DNA of 64,000 nucleotides. Origin: Scortum barcoo (taxonomy: Eukaryota > Chordata > Actinopteri > Centrarchiformes > Terapontidae). This document shows positions 38,901-51,901 of the stretch, piece by piece. The DNA lies in the NCBI GenBank assembly GCA_023238725.1, contig CM041546.1, positions 11,222,028 to 11,286,027 of the forward strand, in the 5' to 3' direction. Numbering within the stretch: the first letter of the stretch is position 1; each line of letters opens with the position of its first letter. Both the position numbers and the translations under genes were made by a program. The notes beneath the pieces were generated by a model. The model was not told the DNA's origin, did no database searches, and saw only the letters and a list, made by a program, of their open reading frames with translations.

Positions 38901-41900
38901 TTCTCCTCTTTCACCGACTCTTCTGTCGTTCCTTTTGTTGGATCTTCAGCTTCACACACTGTGTCTGCCTTTGACTGTTTGCTGTCAGAAAGTCCAGCTT
39001 GCGAGGATTCATCTTCATCCTCATCATCATCGTCCTCCTCTTCCTCCTTCCCGTCAGATGCTTTGCTTGCGTCAGAGAGCGCGCTGTCAAGGCTGTTTTC
39101 ACTGATGATTTTAAGGCGGCGGTACACAGCAGGCTTCGAAGTGTCACCATCCAATTCTGGTCCCAGTTTGGTGGAGGAACCATCGGGAGTGTTGAGGGGT
39201 GTTTGAGCACGGGAGGTGTTCTCGCTGGAGTAGCCATCCATCTCAGCAGGTTGAAGGAGAGTTTTTGTCTGGGCCCATCGCTGAATGAAGGTAAGGACTC
39301 TGCTCTCCTCCAACATGTTCTTGGTAGAGATGGGTAACACAGCCAAAGTCTTCATAATCTGTAAACCGCACAATATATCATCAGTGATTTGGCAATAAAC
39401 GGCTGTGGATTTAAATGTACAGTTACTTTAGTGGAATATGACAACATTATAAATTGTTTAATGCAAATTCAATGACACGCCACCTCTAACTGCAGTTTGA
39501 TGTTATTGGCACTGTTGCCTTTAGCTTCAGAAAGCTCCACCATGAAGATCCACAGCAAAGACAATCCATGATGGTCCAGGAACTGCTTCAGGCATGATGA
39601 ATTTTGAGTATCCTGTGCAACACAAACATATAAAATCACACACTGCAAATGATAGTAACAAATATAAACTATTTAAACCAGGCATAATTCATGTAGGTCA
39701 TACTTGTATGAGCTTGAGGCAGATGAGTTTCTGCTCCATGGTTTCAACTCGGACCATTAGTCTGCAGAGGGACACCACCTGTTTCTCATCATACAGGCCT
39801 TCTCCATTCTCCAGCAATGCTTCCAGTTCCTCATCAACCTGAGGTAGAGCAAAGTGACGTCATCATCAAGAATAATATATGATTCTTAGAGAAATCAGCC
39901 TCAGTACATACAATACTGAGCTAAAATAATCAGTGCAAAAAAAAAAAACAACTTAAAATTGCAGCATGCAAACTTAAGTTTATTCATTATGTGGTTTAGC
40001 CACATTAACACTAGTAACAGACACTTTCAAATATGACTAAAAAAAAACTGACCGTTGTGAGGGCACTCTTTCGACTGCGGTCTTTCTTCATCTTCCCTCC
40101 AGCTGCCCGAACACTAACTCTGTTCTCCCCACCCAGGAAGCCTCTGCAGCTGGGTGCCCCACAGAAGCATTTCTGTGCTTCTTTACTGTAGAAAAAGATA
40201 AAACAAAAGGTGAAGTCACTGTGGCTAAAGCATCAGTTAAAAAGGTTAAATAACCACTCATTAAACGCTCTATAAAAATGTCTGTGTGAACATATCTATC
40301 TGTTCATAAAGTGGGGGACATAACTGCAGAAAAACAGTACCCATATCTCTGGAACTGATAATCAAACGTCAGCTCAGTTCCTGCGGAGACAGCCTTGGTG
40401 GTGAAGAACCCAACTCTAAGCTGGCCGTTGACAGTCCACTAGAATGACACACAAATCATCCTTATGTTAAGTCAGCCTTCAGGGAGTAAACCTGCAAGAG
40501 TATAAGTGCTTTCTTTTGTCACTGTACCTTCTGGGTCTCACAGTTGGGCTCACAGCTATGGTTCATAAACCGAGAGCAATTACCCTTCAGCGTTGCATCA
40601 ATGATCTGAAGAGACATAATGCAATGTCAAGTATTTCTGCCAGCCACTTTACCCAAAACATTAAACCAGACTGCAGTTTAAATATTAACATTAATTGCAA
40701 TATGACTTACCTCATTATTTCTTAGAGACATGAAGTAATAGTGGATGTTCTTATTGCGAGCGTATTCTTTCACCCTTGTTTTGAACTCCTTGTGGTCCAA
40801 TACCTCCCCACAGTATTCCAGTACAAAGGTGTTTCTGAGAAAGCAATAAAACACTATCTTTTTAAAAAAAGAACACTGACTATATGCCAAATTGATTCAA
40901 AATAAACATTCCTCTTCATGTTAAATGTGTTTATTTCAATTATAGAAGCTAAGTCCAAATGGCACATATTTTGTTTGGGAATGCAATTACTTCTTTTAAT
41001 ATACAAAAAGTGGAAACATGAACACTATCACTACGTAACCTAATGCAATCCACATAGGCTTCCCCACACCCATTACTAATTTTTAAAACCTTTTAATGTT
41101 TAATGCTTGAAAAACATTTAAAAATGTTGTACTGAAAGCCTTAAAGATGCTTACGAAGTCAGGTCTTTAGCTGCCCGTAGTCCCCAGCCTTTATCTTCGG
41201 TGAGGATAACATCGAAGTCTGCATGTTGTTTCATCTGAAAGCGTCGATTAGAGCAGTACACTCCATTCAGGCACCGTGACGAGCTGAAAAACAAAACATA
41301 GCTTAAGACAAAAAAATAAGAAGACCTTTAGTCCTTCCTACACATTATGACTGCAAAATACCATACTCTACGGTCCTGTGCAGTCCTTACTGAAAATGCA
41401 AGGGGCTTTTTTGTTTTTTGATTTTCCTACCCTAGAAATCCTGCAAAATCTTTAATATCAACTCACACTCTTTAATAATGAACTTACCACTCAATCATCA
41501 GCAGCCGGTTTAAACAGTCTTCCCCACATGCTAACACTCCCTTTTGACGCTCCTCTCTGGGCAGTACTGGGCACTCACACTGCATTCTCTTGATATCTCG
41601 ATGAGATTTGCTCTTCTTTCTGCAAACATCACAAAAAACAAACAAACAAAAAAAAAACATCAAAATGTTTAAAGCTCAACCTTGTAAGCACTTAAGTGTT
41701 TTATTAGCTTGATGAGCTTATTCTTTGTACAAACAAAATAATTAGTTTTGTTTAAGAGGCAGGACAACACTTTACCTCTCCGTCAGATACAAGTTCTCCT
41801 CAATCAAGTCAAAGTAGGGGGGCATCTTCTTAGACTTGGCCGCCTCTTTCCATTTATTGGCGTCCTGAAAGTCTTGCAGAGTGAGTGATGGACGTTGCAC

Positions 41901-44900
41901 CTCAGCTTTGACATGAGTTTCCTTAGCAACGTCGTTATCTCCCAGACGCTCCCTCTTGCCTGCAGGCCCAGCTTCTGCCTCATTGTCTGAATCTGACTCA
42001 ATCTCCGGACGCCTTTTCTTGGGGGGGCCCCGGCCTCTGTGGGGTCTCAAGTTGTCCTCTCTTGCAGGGTCGGGCACAGTGGAGCCCCTGCTGTTACTGC
42101 TTATTTCATGCCCTTGCACAAAGCCTGGAGTGTTGGGTCCACTGCATTCAACAGCTGTTTCACTAAGATTAGATGGTTTGTCGCCACTGTAGTCATCATG
42201 GTCATTAGTTAGGGAGTCGGGATGGATTTCACCTGCAGGATCCTGATAATGTTCATGTGTGTGGAGGTAGGGTTTCCTGCTAGTCTGCATGTTTGGGGAC
42301 TGGTGGTTCCAAGAAGCATTGCTCTGCATGTGCACCTGTTCCTTGGGAGAGGTTCCTGTCAGTTTAGTGTTTGGTAACTGTGGTCCATGACTGCTGTCAG
42401 GCTGCTGATATGTACTACTGGGAAGTTCAGGTTGCGAAAACCCCCAACCCATGAATCCATTCTTGTCAGTGATATTGTCAGCACTGGAGAAGTCACCCTG
42501 ATGGTAATGGGAGTACATATTTTCACCTCTGCTGCTTGCATTATGCTGTTTGTGCCCTTGCTCACACAGTCTAGAATTATCGAGGCTGTGAGTCGGATCT
42601 GTGGCACCTCCGTGGGCACTGACATGACCAGCCATGTAAGGCTGAGCACTGATGGAGCTGGAACCCTCTGAGTGACTGGTGCTATCAATCATATTACTCT
42701 GGGATTGACACAACGCACTGCTATTGGATGAATCATTTACAGCAGAACACGGGCCATTGGTCTCCGCAAACACAGTGGGAAGACTCCCCTGCCTTTGTTT
42801 TGAGACTTCACTGATATTCACATCAGCTGCTATATTAGCATTCTGCAGTTCTGAACTGATTGGAGTGCATTGGGAAGCTCCTGTGTCCTGTGTATCCAGA
42901 GTTAGGGAAGAATTCTTTGGCACGATCACCACAGAGTGTAATCGTTTTATAGCCTCGCCACAATCAGAGTCGTACTCCGAGTTGTCGCTGTCGCTGGCCT
43001 CACTGTGTCCTCCTAATGCATCCTGATTAAATGACGTTCTCTTACTCACTTTGCCCCTGTGAGCACCGTCCTTGGATTTTTCTTGATGATCATCGCCATT
43101 CCAACTCTGCATCTTTGCAGCGTTGTCGACCTGCAACGTATCGTTTACGTGCAGAAGCTCATCTGTGTTTGTTTTTCGAGAAGCACTCAGTTTTAAGTCA
43201 CAGTGGTCAATGCTGGAGCTTGCTTGTGAAGGCTCACTTTGGTCTTTGTAGTTTTCGGTCACGGACGCGCTGTCTGAGCCGACTTCCTGCTTAGAGATCT
43301 CCGCCTGCCTCACCGGTTTGGAATGTGTTTCAACTTCTTGCTGAATAGTATCTTTAATGTCAGAGTCCTGTTGGTTATTGTCTTTAGAAAACTCTATTTT
43401 CTTGACAGATATCACTTTTTTAACAGTAGGTTTACTCTCTGCACAAAGAGTCCTCTGTGAAATATCAATCTCTATGGTGTCCTGCCCAACAATATCCCAT
43501 CGAGACTTTTTGGTACTGCTGCTCTTTTTAACAGTATCCATATTTTGCTGTTCAAGAGTCAGCTGATTCTCAGATTCAAGACTTGGTGAATCACATTTTA
43601 GTGGCACACTTGTGTTACCCTGTTTGTCAGCTATCAAAGCTTTATTCAGCTCAACAATCTCTGGATTAGTGTTCTGCTGGACATCATGTGTGACATGTAC
43701 GTATGCTGTATCAAGTAAGGACTTTGGCCCTGGTGGACAGTCAACAACTTTCTTGTCCTGGCTGCACATTATATTGTCATTATTACTGCATGAATTTAAG
43801 ACAGTTGCATTTGAGTTCACATGTGGTCGGTTATTAGAGGAAAGGCTATCCTTCACGTTGGTCAAGTTTTCCAGGGCGGCATTTACATGCTCTAGGCTTT
43901 CACTTGAGGTTATAGCGGAGGCATTTTCATTCTCAACTTCGAGACCTGACTTTGTTTCTTTTCTCTTCGATGACGATTCTTGCAAACTATTATCAGTGCA
44001 TGTGACCATCTCCTTCAAATCCTGATTTCTATGTTCATTTCCACCTTGCTGGGAATCAGATTTTTCTTTTTCACTCTGAGAACACGATTCTGTGGTGTTA
44101 GCGCATGACGGTGCTTTGCCAGGGCTGTGAAATATGTCATTTGATTGTCTATCATGTCCGCTGGTTTTCATAGAAGATCTAGAGGGGGTCGTCTGCTTTG
44201 AGTCTGATCTAATGGTTTTCTTTTGGGAGTTTTTAGAGTTCTCCTCCGAGCCAGAGTTTCTGTCAGAGGGCTGTGGTTTTCCTTTATGATCTGCCTCGGA
44301 GTCACTGGAGCAGATTTTTTGGCATTTTTCATATGTTTGAGAATGGGTGTGCATACTGGAAGAGGAGGATTTGCTATTAGTCTCTGACTTGTGATGGGAG
44401 CTAGATTTACGGTCCAGATCAGGAGAGCATTTGCGCTGCAAATCAGAGTCTGATAGTCGCTTTGAAGTCCTTTCAGACTTTGACAATGTTGTTCTTTTAT
44501 CCAACTCTGAAGAGTGAGGAGAATCTGCAGATTTAGAGGCTCTCTCAGACTTTGAATAGGAAGACGATTTTGACTCTTTATGAGAGCTTGAATGGCCGGA
44601 CGATCTACTGGAGTCACTTGTCCTTGTCCTCGTCTTCCTATGGTCATCCTCAGAGTCAGAACTGTCTCGAGTCCTGTCAGTGCGAGAACGTGAACGTCTT
44701 CTCTCTCTGCGTGGAGAACTCCTGTGCGACCTCCGATCAGAATCATGATAGTATGACCTTTCAGACCGTGATCCTCGGTCACCTCGGGATCTCTCTGACC
44801 TGGAGTGCGATGAACTTGTTCGAGACCCTCTTGATCGGGAACGTGATCTGGACCTGGACCTTCTGCGATCTTTGTCTGATCGAGATGAGCGTGAAGATGT

Positions 44901-47900
44901 GTGTCTAGAATCGCGGTCTGACTTGGAGTAACTAGAAGACCTTTCATGATTCTCTGACCGCTTTGAGGAACTTTTTTCCTTTTCCTCCACATGTGAACCA
45001 GAGGAAGACTTTTTTACCTCTTTGCTTCTGCTGTCAGAGTTTGTTTTACTTTTGGAGTCAACTGATTTGCGACTGGAGGACATCTGGACTGAATCTCCAT
45101 CAGATTCTGAGCCAGGGGGAGCACTATCAGATTGGGACCTGGTTTTCCTTTTGTATTCCTTACTCTCCTGCTCAGCACTGCTGGAACTTTCTCCATCTTT
45201 TCCTGAGACAGCAGTTGGCTTCTTGAGGCTTGGGGTCGCCCTTGTCTCAGAGGCTTCACTGTGAGCATTCTCAGAGGGGCAGATACTGACGACATTCTGA
45301 GGTTGGGGTGTTGGGAATTCAATTACACTCATATTTGTTGAATTCTGCAAAACCTGCAATTCAGAGGAGTGCGGCTCCTCTGGCACAGCAGACGTCTCTG
45401 TGATTGGTGTCTCTTCAGTCACAGAGACACTGAGAATTTGCTTTTTGAAATGCATCTTTGCTAAGTCTGTTTTCTGTTTGGTGGCTGAGGCAACCGGTGT
45501 TTCAGAATGTGTCTCTGCTCTAGATGTTGGCACCACGGGTGTCTGCTTTTGCTCCATTTTGCTGTCTGTGTTCTGCCCTCCTTTGTCTGAGGTTGACTGT
45601 GACAAGGCAGGGTGAGGTTCAGCGACAGACTTCTCAGGGCTGGCAGGGATGAAGAAGGGGCTCTGCAGTGGCTTCTTGGTCTGCGCAAAGCTGAAGGACA
45701 CTTTCTGACGACCCTGATCCTCCAGGTTGACCTTCATCTTGGTCCCTTTAGGCAGAAGATGGTTGGATAGCATGACTCTGGGAGACAGGCTTTTGATTAG
45801 AGCTGCCTTGGATAGGCCCTCCACCTTCACCTAAAATAAAAGAGAGACCACAAATAAAGTATCATGCAAAACATAAAATTATACATACATAGAGGTTGTG
45901 TAATAACATAGGTTGGTAAAATTCTCACGTGAAAGAGATGTTTACACTAATTAACTTAATTACTTACCGAGGCACCACTCCCTTCTTCTCTGTAGTTTCA
46001 TAAGAACATCATGGCAACATAAAAAAGGAAAGACAGATATTAATTTCCACATTTCATGTAACACTACATATAACAACTCTAAGATTATAAGAAAAAAAAA
46101 TTTCTTAAGGTAACCTTTTGGTATGTGAACATGTCTTGAATCACATCTGTGACCTAATCTACAACTCTTTCTGCTGTCCACTCCTGCTACTCTGTTTTCC
46201 TAAATCTTCCCCAAATATTTAAGTATCTAGGCTACATGCTCAACTTGGTGCAGTGACTATGAGAAACAAGGGCACAATGGATGTGATTGTAAGATAAATG
46301 ACAAGATGTACGGCAGTCAGGTGCACTGGCCTACTAATTGCACATATACTAGATTTTCCATAACACTTAGACAGAGAACTACCAATAAGAGCTGAAAGAA
46401 GGGATAAAGGTGGCCATTGTAACTTGAAAACAAGTCAAATGATGACAAATGTGATATTTACTTAAACTGAAGAATAACAGTATAGTTTTGTCTGCATACT
46501 CCATTTTTGCTTAAAAGAATGAATACTTTTATAACAATACATTACTAAACTGAAGAGGAAGTTCTGCACTTGATGTTAATGCCCCAAACATCTGTAATTC
46601 CAGCAAAGAACAAATGTGATTCAATAAATAAACATTTTGAGTCGTCTTTTTTAGATATTTCTTAAGACTACAGCAATGGCAACATTTAATCTATTTTGGA
46701 GGAAAGGCACACGTCCTTGCTCAGAAGCACTTGTTTCTGGTACTCCACTTCTGCAGTAATTCAATTAAGAAAAAAAAGTACAGAAACATCTACAGCTCAG
46801 TTTAAAATACAATAATTTATCAGAGGGCACACTGTATATCAGAAAAGCCTAAAAACAAATGTAATCCAACTTTGATGTTATTGATTCCTGTAAAGAAATA
46901 ACTCTCTAATGCCGAATAACCAACTCCAGTTCTAAAGCCAGGGCCTTGGTCAATAGCAGGAGCATGACTTTGAGGGAGGAAAATTGGTTCACCCATATTA
47001 CACCTATGCAAACATGACGATGGACAGGATGATTATTCAACCCCAGGACCTGTCTCTTATTGTGAGGCTTTAGTGCTAAACAATGAGCCGCCAAGGCAAC
47101 TATTATGTAAACAGGAAAATGTATGTGTGTGAGGGTTGCATGGTAGTGTTTAATCTTTCTTTAAAAAGAACACCGAACAAACCTGTGTTGATGGGATTAG
47201 GATGGGGTGAATATGAGTTTAACCTTTTTGTGTGACTGTGAACATTACTGTAAACAAAATGTGAAGTACATTTAGATGATCTATGAGAATCCTTTAAACA
47301 AGTGTGCCAATGACCTAACCAATCATATCACATGGCTTGATTGTCTACATGGCTTAAACTAGCAACTGGTGCTGCCATTTAAAAAAACAGCACAGGCAAC
47401 AAATAACAAAAAGAAGCAAAGAGATGTGAGTAATCAACGTGGAAAAAAGTGAATAATTGGGTTTTTGTTCCTCCTTTTGTTCTATTAAAGTGTCTGTTTT
47501 CCTTAGGGTACGCTCAATATGGGTGCAGGGCAACAATTGGGTCATTTAATCCATTAAGATTTCACTTTTTTCCTCTTTCTCCTTGACCTTCAAAATGAGA
47601 CACTTCTGCAGTGACATTCTATTAAACAGAAAGGGCTATAACAAGCAGCTTAAAGCAAAACGATTAATGGACTCAGCCTACTAGACCAAGAACTTCACTT
47701 TTTAAGCTGGACATTAAATGAAATATTTTACACCAAATATAGGAAAGTTATTCCAACTATAAATGCAGAACTATTTCATATTTCAAGCTAATAAACATAA
47801 GGAAATGTACACGAAAAAGGTGAGCCCAAAACTTTTTGTATAGTCTTGTATTTTCAACTATCAAATAACCATCAGTGGATAAATAATGGCATGGCCTTGG

Positions 47901-49723
47901 GCTTGGGATGACCTTGATATCAAAGTGTTTTTAACCAGAAAGACCTGCTCAGATGGCATCCAAAACGAAACTCGTCTTGGTAACCACCCTGAAATTATGT
48001 CCAAATTCATAATACCACACCACTCTAAACATACACTGTGAGATGCAGTTTGTGCCATCTAATACCTGATCTCTGACTTGAGCAGAGTGTCCATTGAGAA
48101 ACTCGTCTAGGGTTAGAAGGCCTGAAGAGGCTGCTGGCCAAGAACAATCCAAATCAGAGAAATGAGCCCTCCAAAGTGACGCCACACCTGGCAAAAAGAA
48201 AGATAAGGGTTGCAGATGAACTGGGTTGCCATCGTCCACATCAGCTCACAGCTACTCTCGGAAAGTTTTCTAATAGTTTTGACATTGCTGACATCTGAGG
48301 GAAGTTGCAGAGAAACGCAATGTACAGTGTTTAGTAGTGGCTTGTGCGACACACATTGTTTGTATGTCAAAAAAAAAAGAAAAAAGCAGTGTCACATGCT
48401 TTCCACCGTTGAGTATTAACGACTTCAGCTGGCGTCCCTTCCTGAATATCCTCTTATCTGTCCTCACAATGAGGCAGTGAAACCAGTTGCATGTCTTCAT
48501 ATTTGTGTCTGCTGTGACACAAAGATCCCCTCCTTCTTTTCCCAACTTGGCGGGCAGCTATGGCTAGCTATGATTTAGTTGCATCGCAGCAACAACAACA
48601 ACAACAACAACAAAAAAAAGCACACAAGGTTACTCTCACCTATGATTTATAAATAGCATCATGGTAGAAGATAAATGAAAAGAAAACATAGATGCAAGGC
48701 GAGCAGGGAGAGCATGCATCTCATTATTAGGACATGTATAGAGCAAGCAAATGGCCTACAGAAAACAAAAGGGGTGTCTGTACAGTGAGGATTGGTGTGG
48801 GAGAGCACATCGACACTTGCATGAAAGGCAAACAGCTGACTGGTTTGAAGCTAACTAGGAGGGGGGAAACTGGACAAGGCATGGCTCGAGCGGGAGCACT
48901 GGGTGAAGCCAAAACATGGCCTTTAAAATGATGGTTGTGTTCACTGTGAAAAAAAAAACCGAGGAAAGGATGTGCAGCAAAACTACAAATTCAGGGGGAA
49001 TGTGGCACGAACACTTACTCACATGTCACACTGCATCATACACATAAGTAGCAAGCAGGCAAAGTAAGGCAACATTAACTGAGCTATTCAACTGGGATAC
49101 TTTATTTTTTAAAGAATATATCAGAACCAGCTACTTGGGTAAGCTAACATTAACAGAGAGCTTCCGTGGGCCATCTTTAAAGATAGCGTTAGCTCCTGTT
49201 GTGGTATGTATACGACCACGTCCTTAATGATGACCAGCCGTTAATTGTGCGCTTGGAAACGCAGATAAGTGCGGCGATTAGCTGTATGAATGGCCGCGCA
49301 GTAGAGGTAAACAATCATCACATTAGTTTTTTATACGAAAGGCTGCTAGCCGCTACTAGCCTCAGCTGCTAACGCTAGCGGTGTTAGCTCGCTAACAGCA
49401 GCCCGTGCGCTAACATTACAGTTGTTAACTCAAAGGTTTGATATTTGAGCAGTCACAAATGTGTAATAAGGTGTTCTCGACGAGTGAGGAGCTCGTCACC
49501 TTTCTAATGCATTGATTAAGCTGACAGGGCTTGATTATACTCGAGTCTCTGCACCCGGCGTTAACTTACTAGCATGCTAGCGAGCTAGCTAGCTGGCTGG
49601 TGGTGTTTTGTCTTACTTGTGTGTGGTAACATGGTTAAACCAAAACCAACATCACGCTAAGTGGGGAGAAAATACCCGGGATACTCACTTTACGAAGTGC
49701 TTGAGGTCACAAGGCTCCTCCAT
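33143..49723 (-). CDS. setd2: Histone H3K36 trimethyltransferase SETD2 (complete, 21 exons, ~2,649 aa)
   Basis: SETD2 binds the phosphorylated RNA polymerase II tail and trimethylates H3K36 during elongation. Exons in coding order: 49723-49689, 45989-45968, 45830-41776, 41619-41488, 41283-41155, 40834-40711, 40605-40528, 40438-40341, 40185-40053, 39838-39704, 39612-39484, 39358-38300, 38201-38153, 38078-37763, 37687-36946, 36681-36556, 35933-35797, 35708-35597, 34317-34243, 34053-33952, 33304-33143. The lengths sum to 7,950 bases, an exact multiple of three, with all phases matching and no internal stop. Domains: Ser/Arg-rich N-terminus, AWS, SET, post-SET, coiled/low-charge linker, WW and SRI. 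Human SETD2 has 2,564 aa. The N-terminal [20 protein letters not shown] word and the SRI word are near-identical to human. Confidence 0.97.
37517..37566 (-). repeat. CAG-rich polyglutamine tract in setd2 exon 15
   Basis: Encodes a run of ten Gln flanked by Leu-Gln blocks just after [10 protein letters not shown]. Human has a shorter Gln run at the same place. Mixed CAG/CAA codons. Confidence 0.85.
37763..38078 (-). CDS. setd2: setd2 exon 14: Arg-Glu/Arg-Asp dipeptide tract
   Basis: This exon encodes an uninterrupted charged run of RE then RD dipeptides, broken only by single Tyr and Trp substitutions. The conserved Ser/Pro-rich [12 protein letters not shown] follows. The human exon has only a short RSRERDPDK segment at this point. 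Phase is correct on both sides. Confidence 0.9.
37868..38030 (-). repeat. Imperfect hexanucleotide repeat coding for (Arg-Asp)n/(Arg-Glu)n
   Basis: Units such as CGGGAC, CGAGAC, CGCGAT alternate synonymous Arg and Asp codons, so the DNA is less regular than the peptide. Lies in setd2 exon 14. Confidence 0.85.
40053..41619 (-). CDS. setd2: setd2 exons 4-9: AWS, SET and post-SET catalytic module
   Basis: AWS cysteines appear in [18 protein letters not shown] and [20 protein letters not shown] motifs are [24 protein letters not shown], the AdoMet/catalytic NHSCEPN (about 40,545-40,565) and [12 protein letters not shown]. Post-SET cysteines are in [14 protein letters not shown]. All zinc and catalytic landmarks are intact, so the enzyme should be active. 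Confidence 0.96.
41776..45830 (-). CDS. setd2: setd2 exon 3: giant exon encoding the disordered N-terminal half
   Basis: 4,055-base exon encoding residues 20-1370. After the conserved [17 protein letters not shown] block it is Ser-rich, with an RS/SR region around 44,640-44,900 ([19 protein letters not shown]), long low-complexity stretches, and a final segment [13 protein letters not shown] leading into AWS. Human SETD2 also has one giant exon 3, so the structure is conserved. The region is mostly disordered in the family. RS content fits links to splicing, which is inference. Confidence 0.95.
45968..45989 (-). CDS. setd2: setd2 exon 2: 22-nt microexon
   Basis: Exon 1 ends with two leftover bases (codon 12). 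Exon 3 starts in phase 0, and a direct join would read TGA at once. This 22-base block, flanked by CTACAG and GTAAGTAA on the minus strand, supplies exactly one plus seven codons (K-EEGSGAS) and repairs the phase. No other candidate was found in the 3.8-kb interval. Confidence 0.75.
45990..49688 (-). other. setd2: setd2 intron 1
   Basis: 3.7-kb intron between the ATG exon and the microexon. Contains an (AAC)n run at about 48588-48612 and, in its first 600 bases on the transcribed strand (49,130-49,620), a cluster of GCTAGC/GCTAAC words. Open frames near 48,113-48,370 have no domain resemblance. Confidence 0.6.
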
Positions 49724-50200
49724 CTTCGAAATCAGCTGTAATCGGCCCTTTGTGAAACATCAAGCAGTAATGTGTGCCGACGTCAAATCCATACGGAGCT
49801 GTCGGAAATGATGGCCGGCTCGGAGCTCCGCTGCTGCTGCGCCTCAGCCTGGGTGGCTGTCGGTACTATCCCGCTAACCAGGGCTCACATACTTAGCCAA
49901 GAGTTGCAAGCAAAAGTTGCAGGAAGGATCAAGAAGCGATCAGGACTACCAAGCCCCTCAGAAAGTGTCTCAAATTGGTCGAGATGCAAGTGGCAACAGC
50001 AAGACTGACAACCTGATCTGCTCGGAGGATTGTGGACATTTCTTTGGGAGTTTGTTTTTTTTGTGTGTGTTTTTTTATTGCACACACTGATCCTCCACAC
50101 TCTCTGTCTCTGTCTCTGAGAGCTGTGGCTGCCGCTGTGTTCGACATCACATGACGTGCTGAGCTGAGCTGGCGCGAACCCTGGAGCTGCTCTGCAACTG
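49689..50200 (-). promoter_or_regulatory. setd2: setd2 promoter and 5' UTR region
   Basis: The start codon (49723-49721) sits in the first exon, which ends AA before GTGAGT. Upstream sequence to about 50,200 is relatively CpG-rich. It holds an E2F-like TTCGCGCC on the minus strand (50171-50178) and an ACATGACGTG word near 50150. Transcription start unresolved. Confidence 0.4.
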
Positions 50201-50741
50201 CAAAAATATATTTGAACAGATAAAAACTAAACACCTCACAGCCTTGGTGGAAAATATTGTTTTAAGACATAGCGAGGAGAGAGAGAGAGAGAGATGGAGA
50301 GAAATATAACTTCAATAACTGACACAGTGATTATACGCTTTCTTGGTCTGTTTTTCATTGTGGCTGCTGAAACAGATAAATAAACTTTAATCTGAGCAAA
50401 AACCAGATTCTTGCCAAACGACATTTTTACTGACAAGATGCAGCTATCTTGTTACACCCAGGTTATGACATGGGGTATTTAATCCACCTGACCATGCAAC
50501 AAAACAGAGAAATTTTGATATGTATTTGTATAATTCATGAAATGGTTCTCTGGAGAGTATAACAATACACAGCATATGTTTTAAACATAATCCATCTTTA
50601 GAGAAATTAGGAGATACAGGAAGGGAGGAACAGTTTTAAGTCACAACAGCTGTTCCCATTGTTTTCGACCACTGTTTTGCGATTATCTGAAGAGATGCTG
50701 TGGACTGGAGCCCACTGGTACTGGCTGTGGCATGCTAGATT

Positions 50742-50990
50742 AGATTAGATTAAACTTTGTTGTCATTGCACATATTACAAGTACTGAGACATCTAACTAG
50801 AAGTGCAAAAGGCAATAAAATGAAGAGTAATGCACATGTATTTACATTTGGTAATGTGTGTATTACATATTTTAGCCTATATATACTGTCTGTATATAGG
50901 CTGATATACAGAATATACAGCTGGAAGTATGATATGAATACATTCTGAGTCAGGTTTATACAGTATGTGAAGGCATATGTAGCACATTTA
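50742..50990 (-). mobile_element. L2-like LINE 3' end fragment
   Basis: GATTAGATTAGATTAAACTT, then TTGTTGTCATTGCACA and TAGAAGTGCAAAAGGCAATA, matches from memory the reverse complement of the common fish L2-type LINE 3' tail. Only untranslated tail sequence is present. Confidence 0.5.
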
Positions 50991-51429
50991 AAGGTATGTG
51001 CACTAGTAAGTGTAGTATAAGGAATTTGATAGATTATTACAGAATTAAAAACTTTGCAAGAGTGGGACTCAATGAAACATTAAAAAGAAGGATAAAAGGA
51101 TAAAAGTGGCATTTATCTGCAAGTAAAATGTTGAAAATGTGAATACTATCTTTAGTAGCTTCACACTAGAAAGAGACATGAATGACATGACATGCACAGA
51201 ACGGATGAGAGTGGCGAAAAAAGTCTGCTGGAGATAGAGGACAAACAATTAGAAGTAAGAAGAACTTTATTTCAGTATTTACATGAAACATGTTCAATAC
51301 CCAGAAAAGCTCTCCAAAAAGGCATGATATTACATTGTCTGGGACAGAAAGTAAAGTAGGGGGAGTAAGAAATAATGAATCCAACAGAAAACAACAAGGA
51401 ATCATGAGTAGAATAAGAGTTGATAGGGT

Positions 51430-51520
51430 ACCTGAGATTTAAGAATTTCATTGCCAATGATTGCTTGATGTATATTGTTGTGCATATGATAATAAATTCT
51501 TGAAATCTTGAAATGAAATT
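51430..51520 (+). mobile_element. Second LINE-tail-like fragment, opposite orientation
   Basis: GTTGTGCATATGATAATAAA followed by TTCTTGAAATCTTGAAATGAA resembles L2/CR1-type 3' termini ending in short tandem units. It faces away from the fragment at 50,742. Confidence 0.4.
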
Positions 51521-51529
51521 GAAAAGAAA

Positions 51530-51815
51530 CCTCAATCACACACTCTTAGTTGCAGGCGGCTGGCCATTGTATGTGGAGAAAAAGCGACAGTAGAGCAGGT
51601 CCTGATTAAATGCAGGAAGTGTGAAGTGGAAAGAAGAGAGATGATGACAGGGCTTGCAGAGACTACAAGAAGAGTGGAGGTCAGGATTAAAGATGTGTTT
51701 GAGTATGTGTGCACGTTGGAAACTACAGACGGGCACAATAAGACAACAGTGGACGAGCAAAACCACTAGGAGGCAGTGATGCAACTAAAATGATGCGAAA
51801 TGCCTTGAAAGCCCG
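51530..51815 (+). mobile_element. 3' end of a non-LTR retrotransposon (RT ORF C-terminus)
   Basis: A + strand frame from about 51,545 reads VCGEKATVEQVLIKCRK, the zinc-knuckle-like C-x-x-TVEHVL-x-x-C ending typical of fish LINE reverse transcriptase ORFs, with Gln in place of the usual His. An ERREMMTGL-type tail and a stop near 51,767 follow, then a GAA tail. Heavily 5' truncated. Confidence 0.55.
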
Positions 51816-51828
51816 AAGAAGAAGAAGA

Positions 51829-51865
<37 letters not shown>

Positions 51866-51901
51866 TTAACAGTAGAAGAAGAAGAAGAAGAAGAAGAAGA
51901 C
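51816..51901 (+). repeat. Compound (GAA)n(GCA)n(GTA)n(GAA)n trinucleotide repeat
   Basis: Blocks of AGA, AGC, AGT and AGA triplets in series, immediately after the retrotransposon end. Produces spurious poly-Ser, poly-Arg and poly-Leu open frames. Confidence 0.95.

Noticed and set aside
44168..44992. 274-codon open frame on the minus strand in another frame of setd2 exon 3
   Set aside because: It is a by-product of Ser/Arg codon bias in the RS region. The setd2 frame has clear homology.
48113..48370. 85-codon frame in setd2 intron 1
   Set aside because: No domain, no fitting phase with the flanking exons.
48588..48612. Short repeated units as CRISPR-like array
   Set aside because: Plain (AAC)n microsatellite in a vertebrate intron, with no spacer structure.
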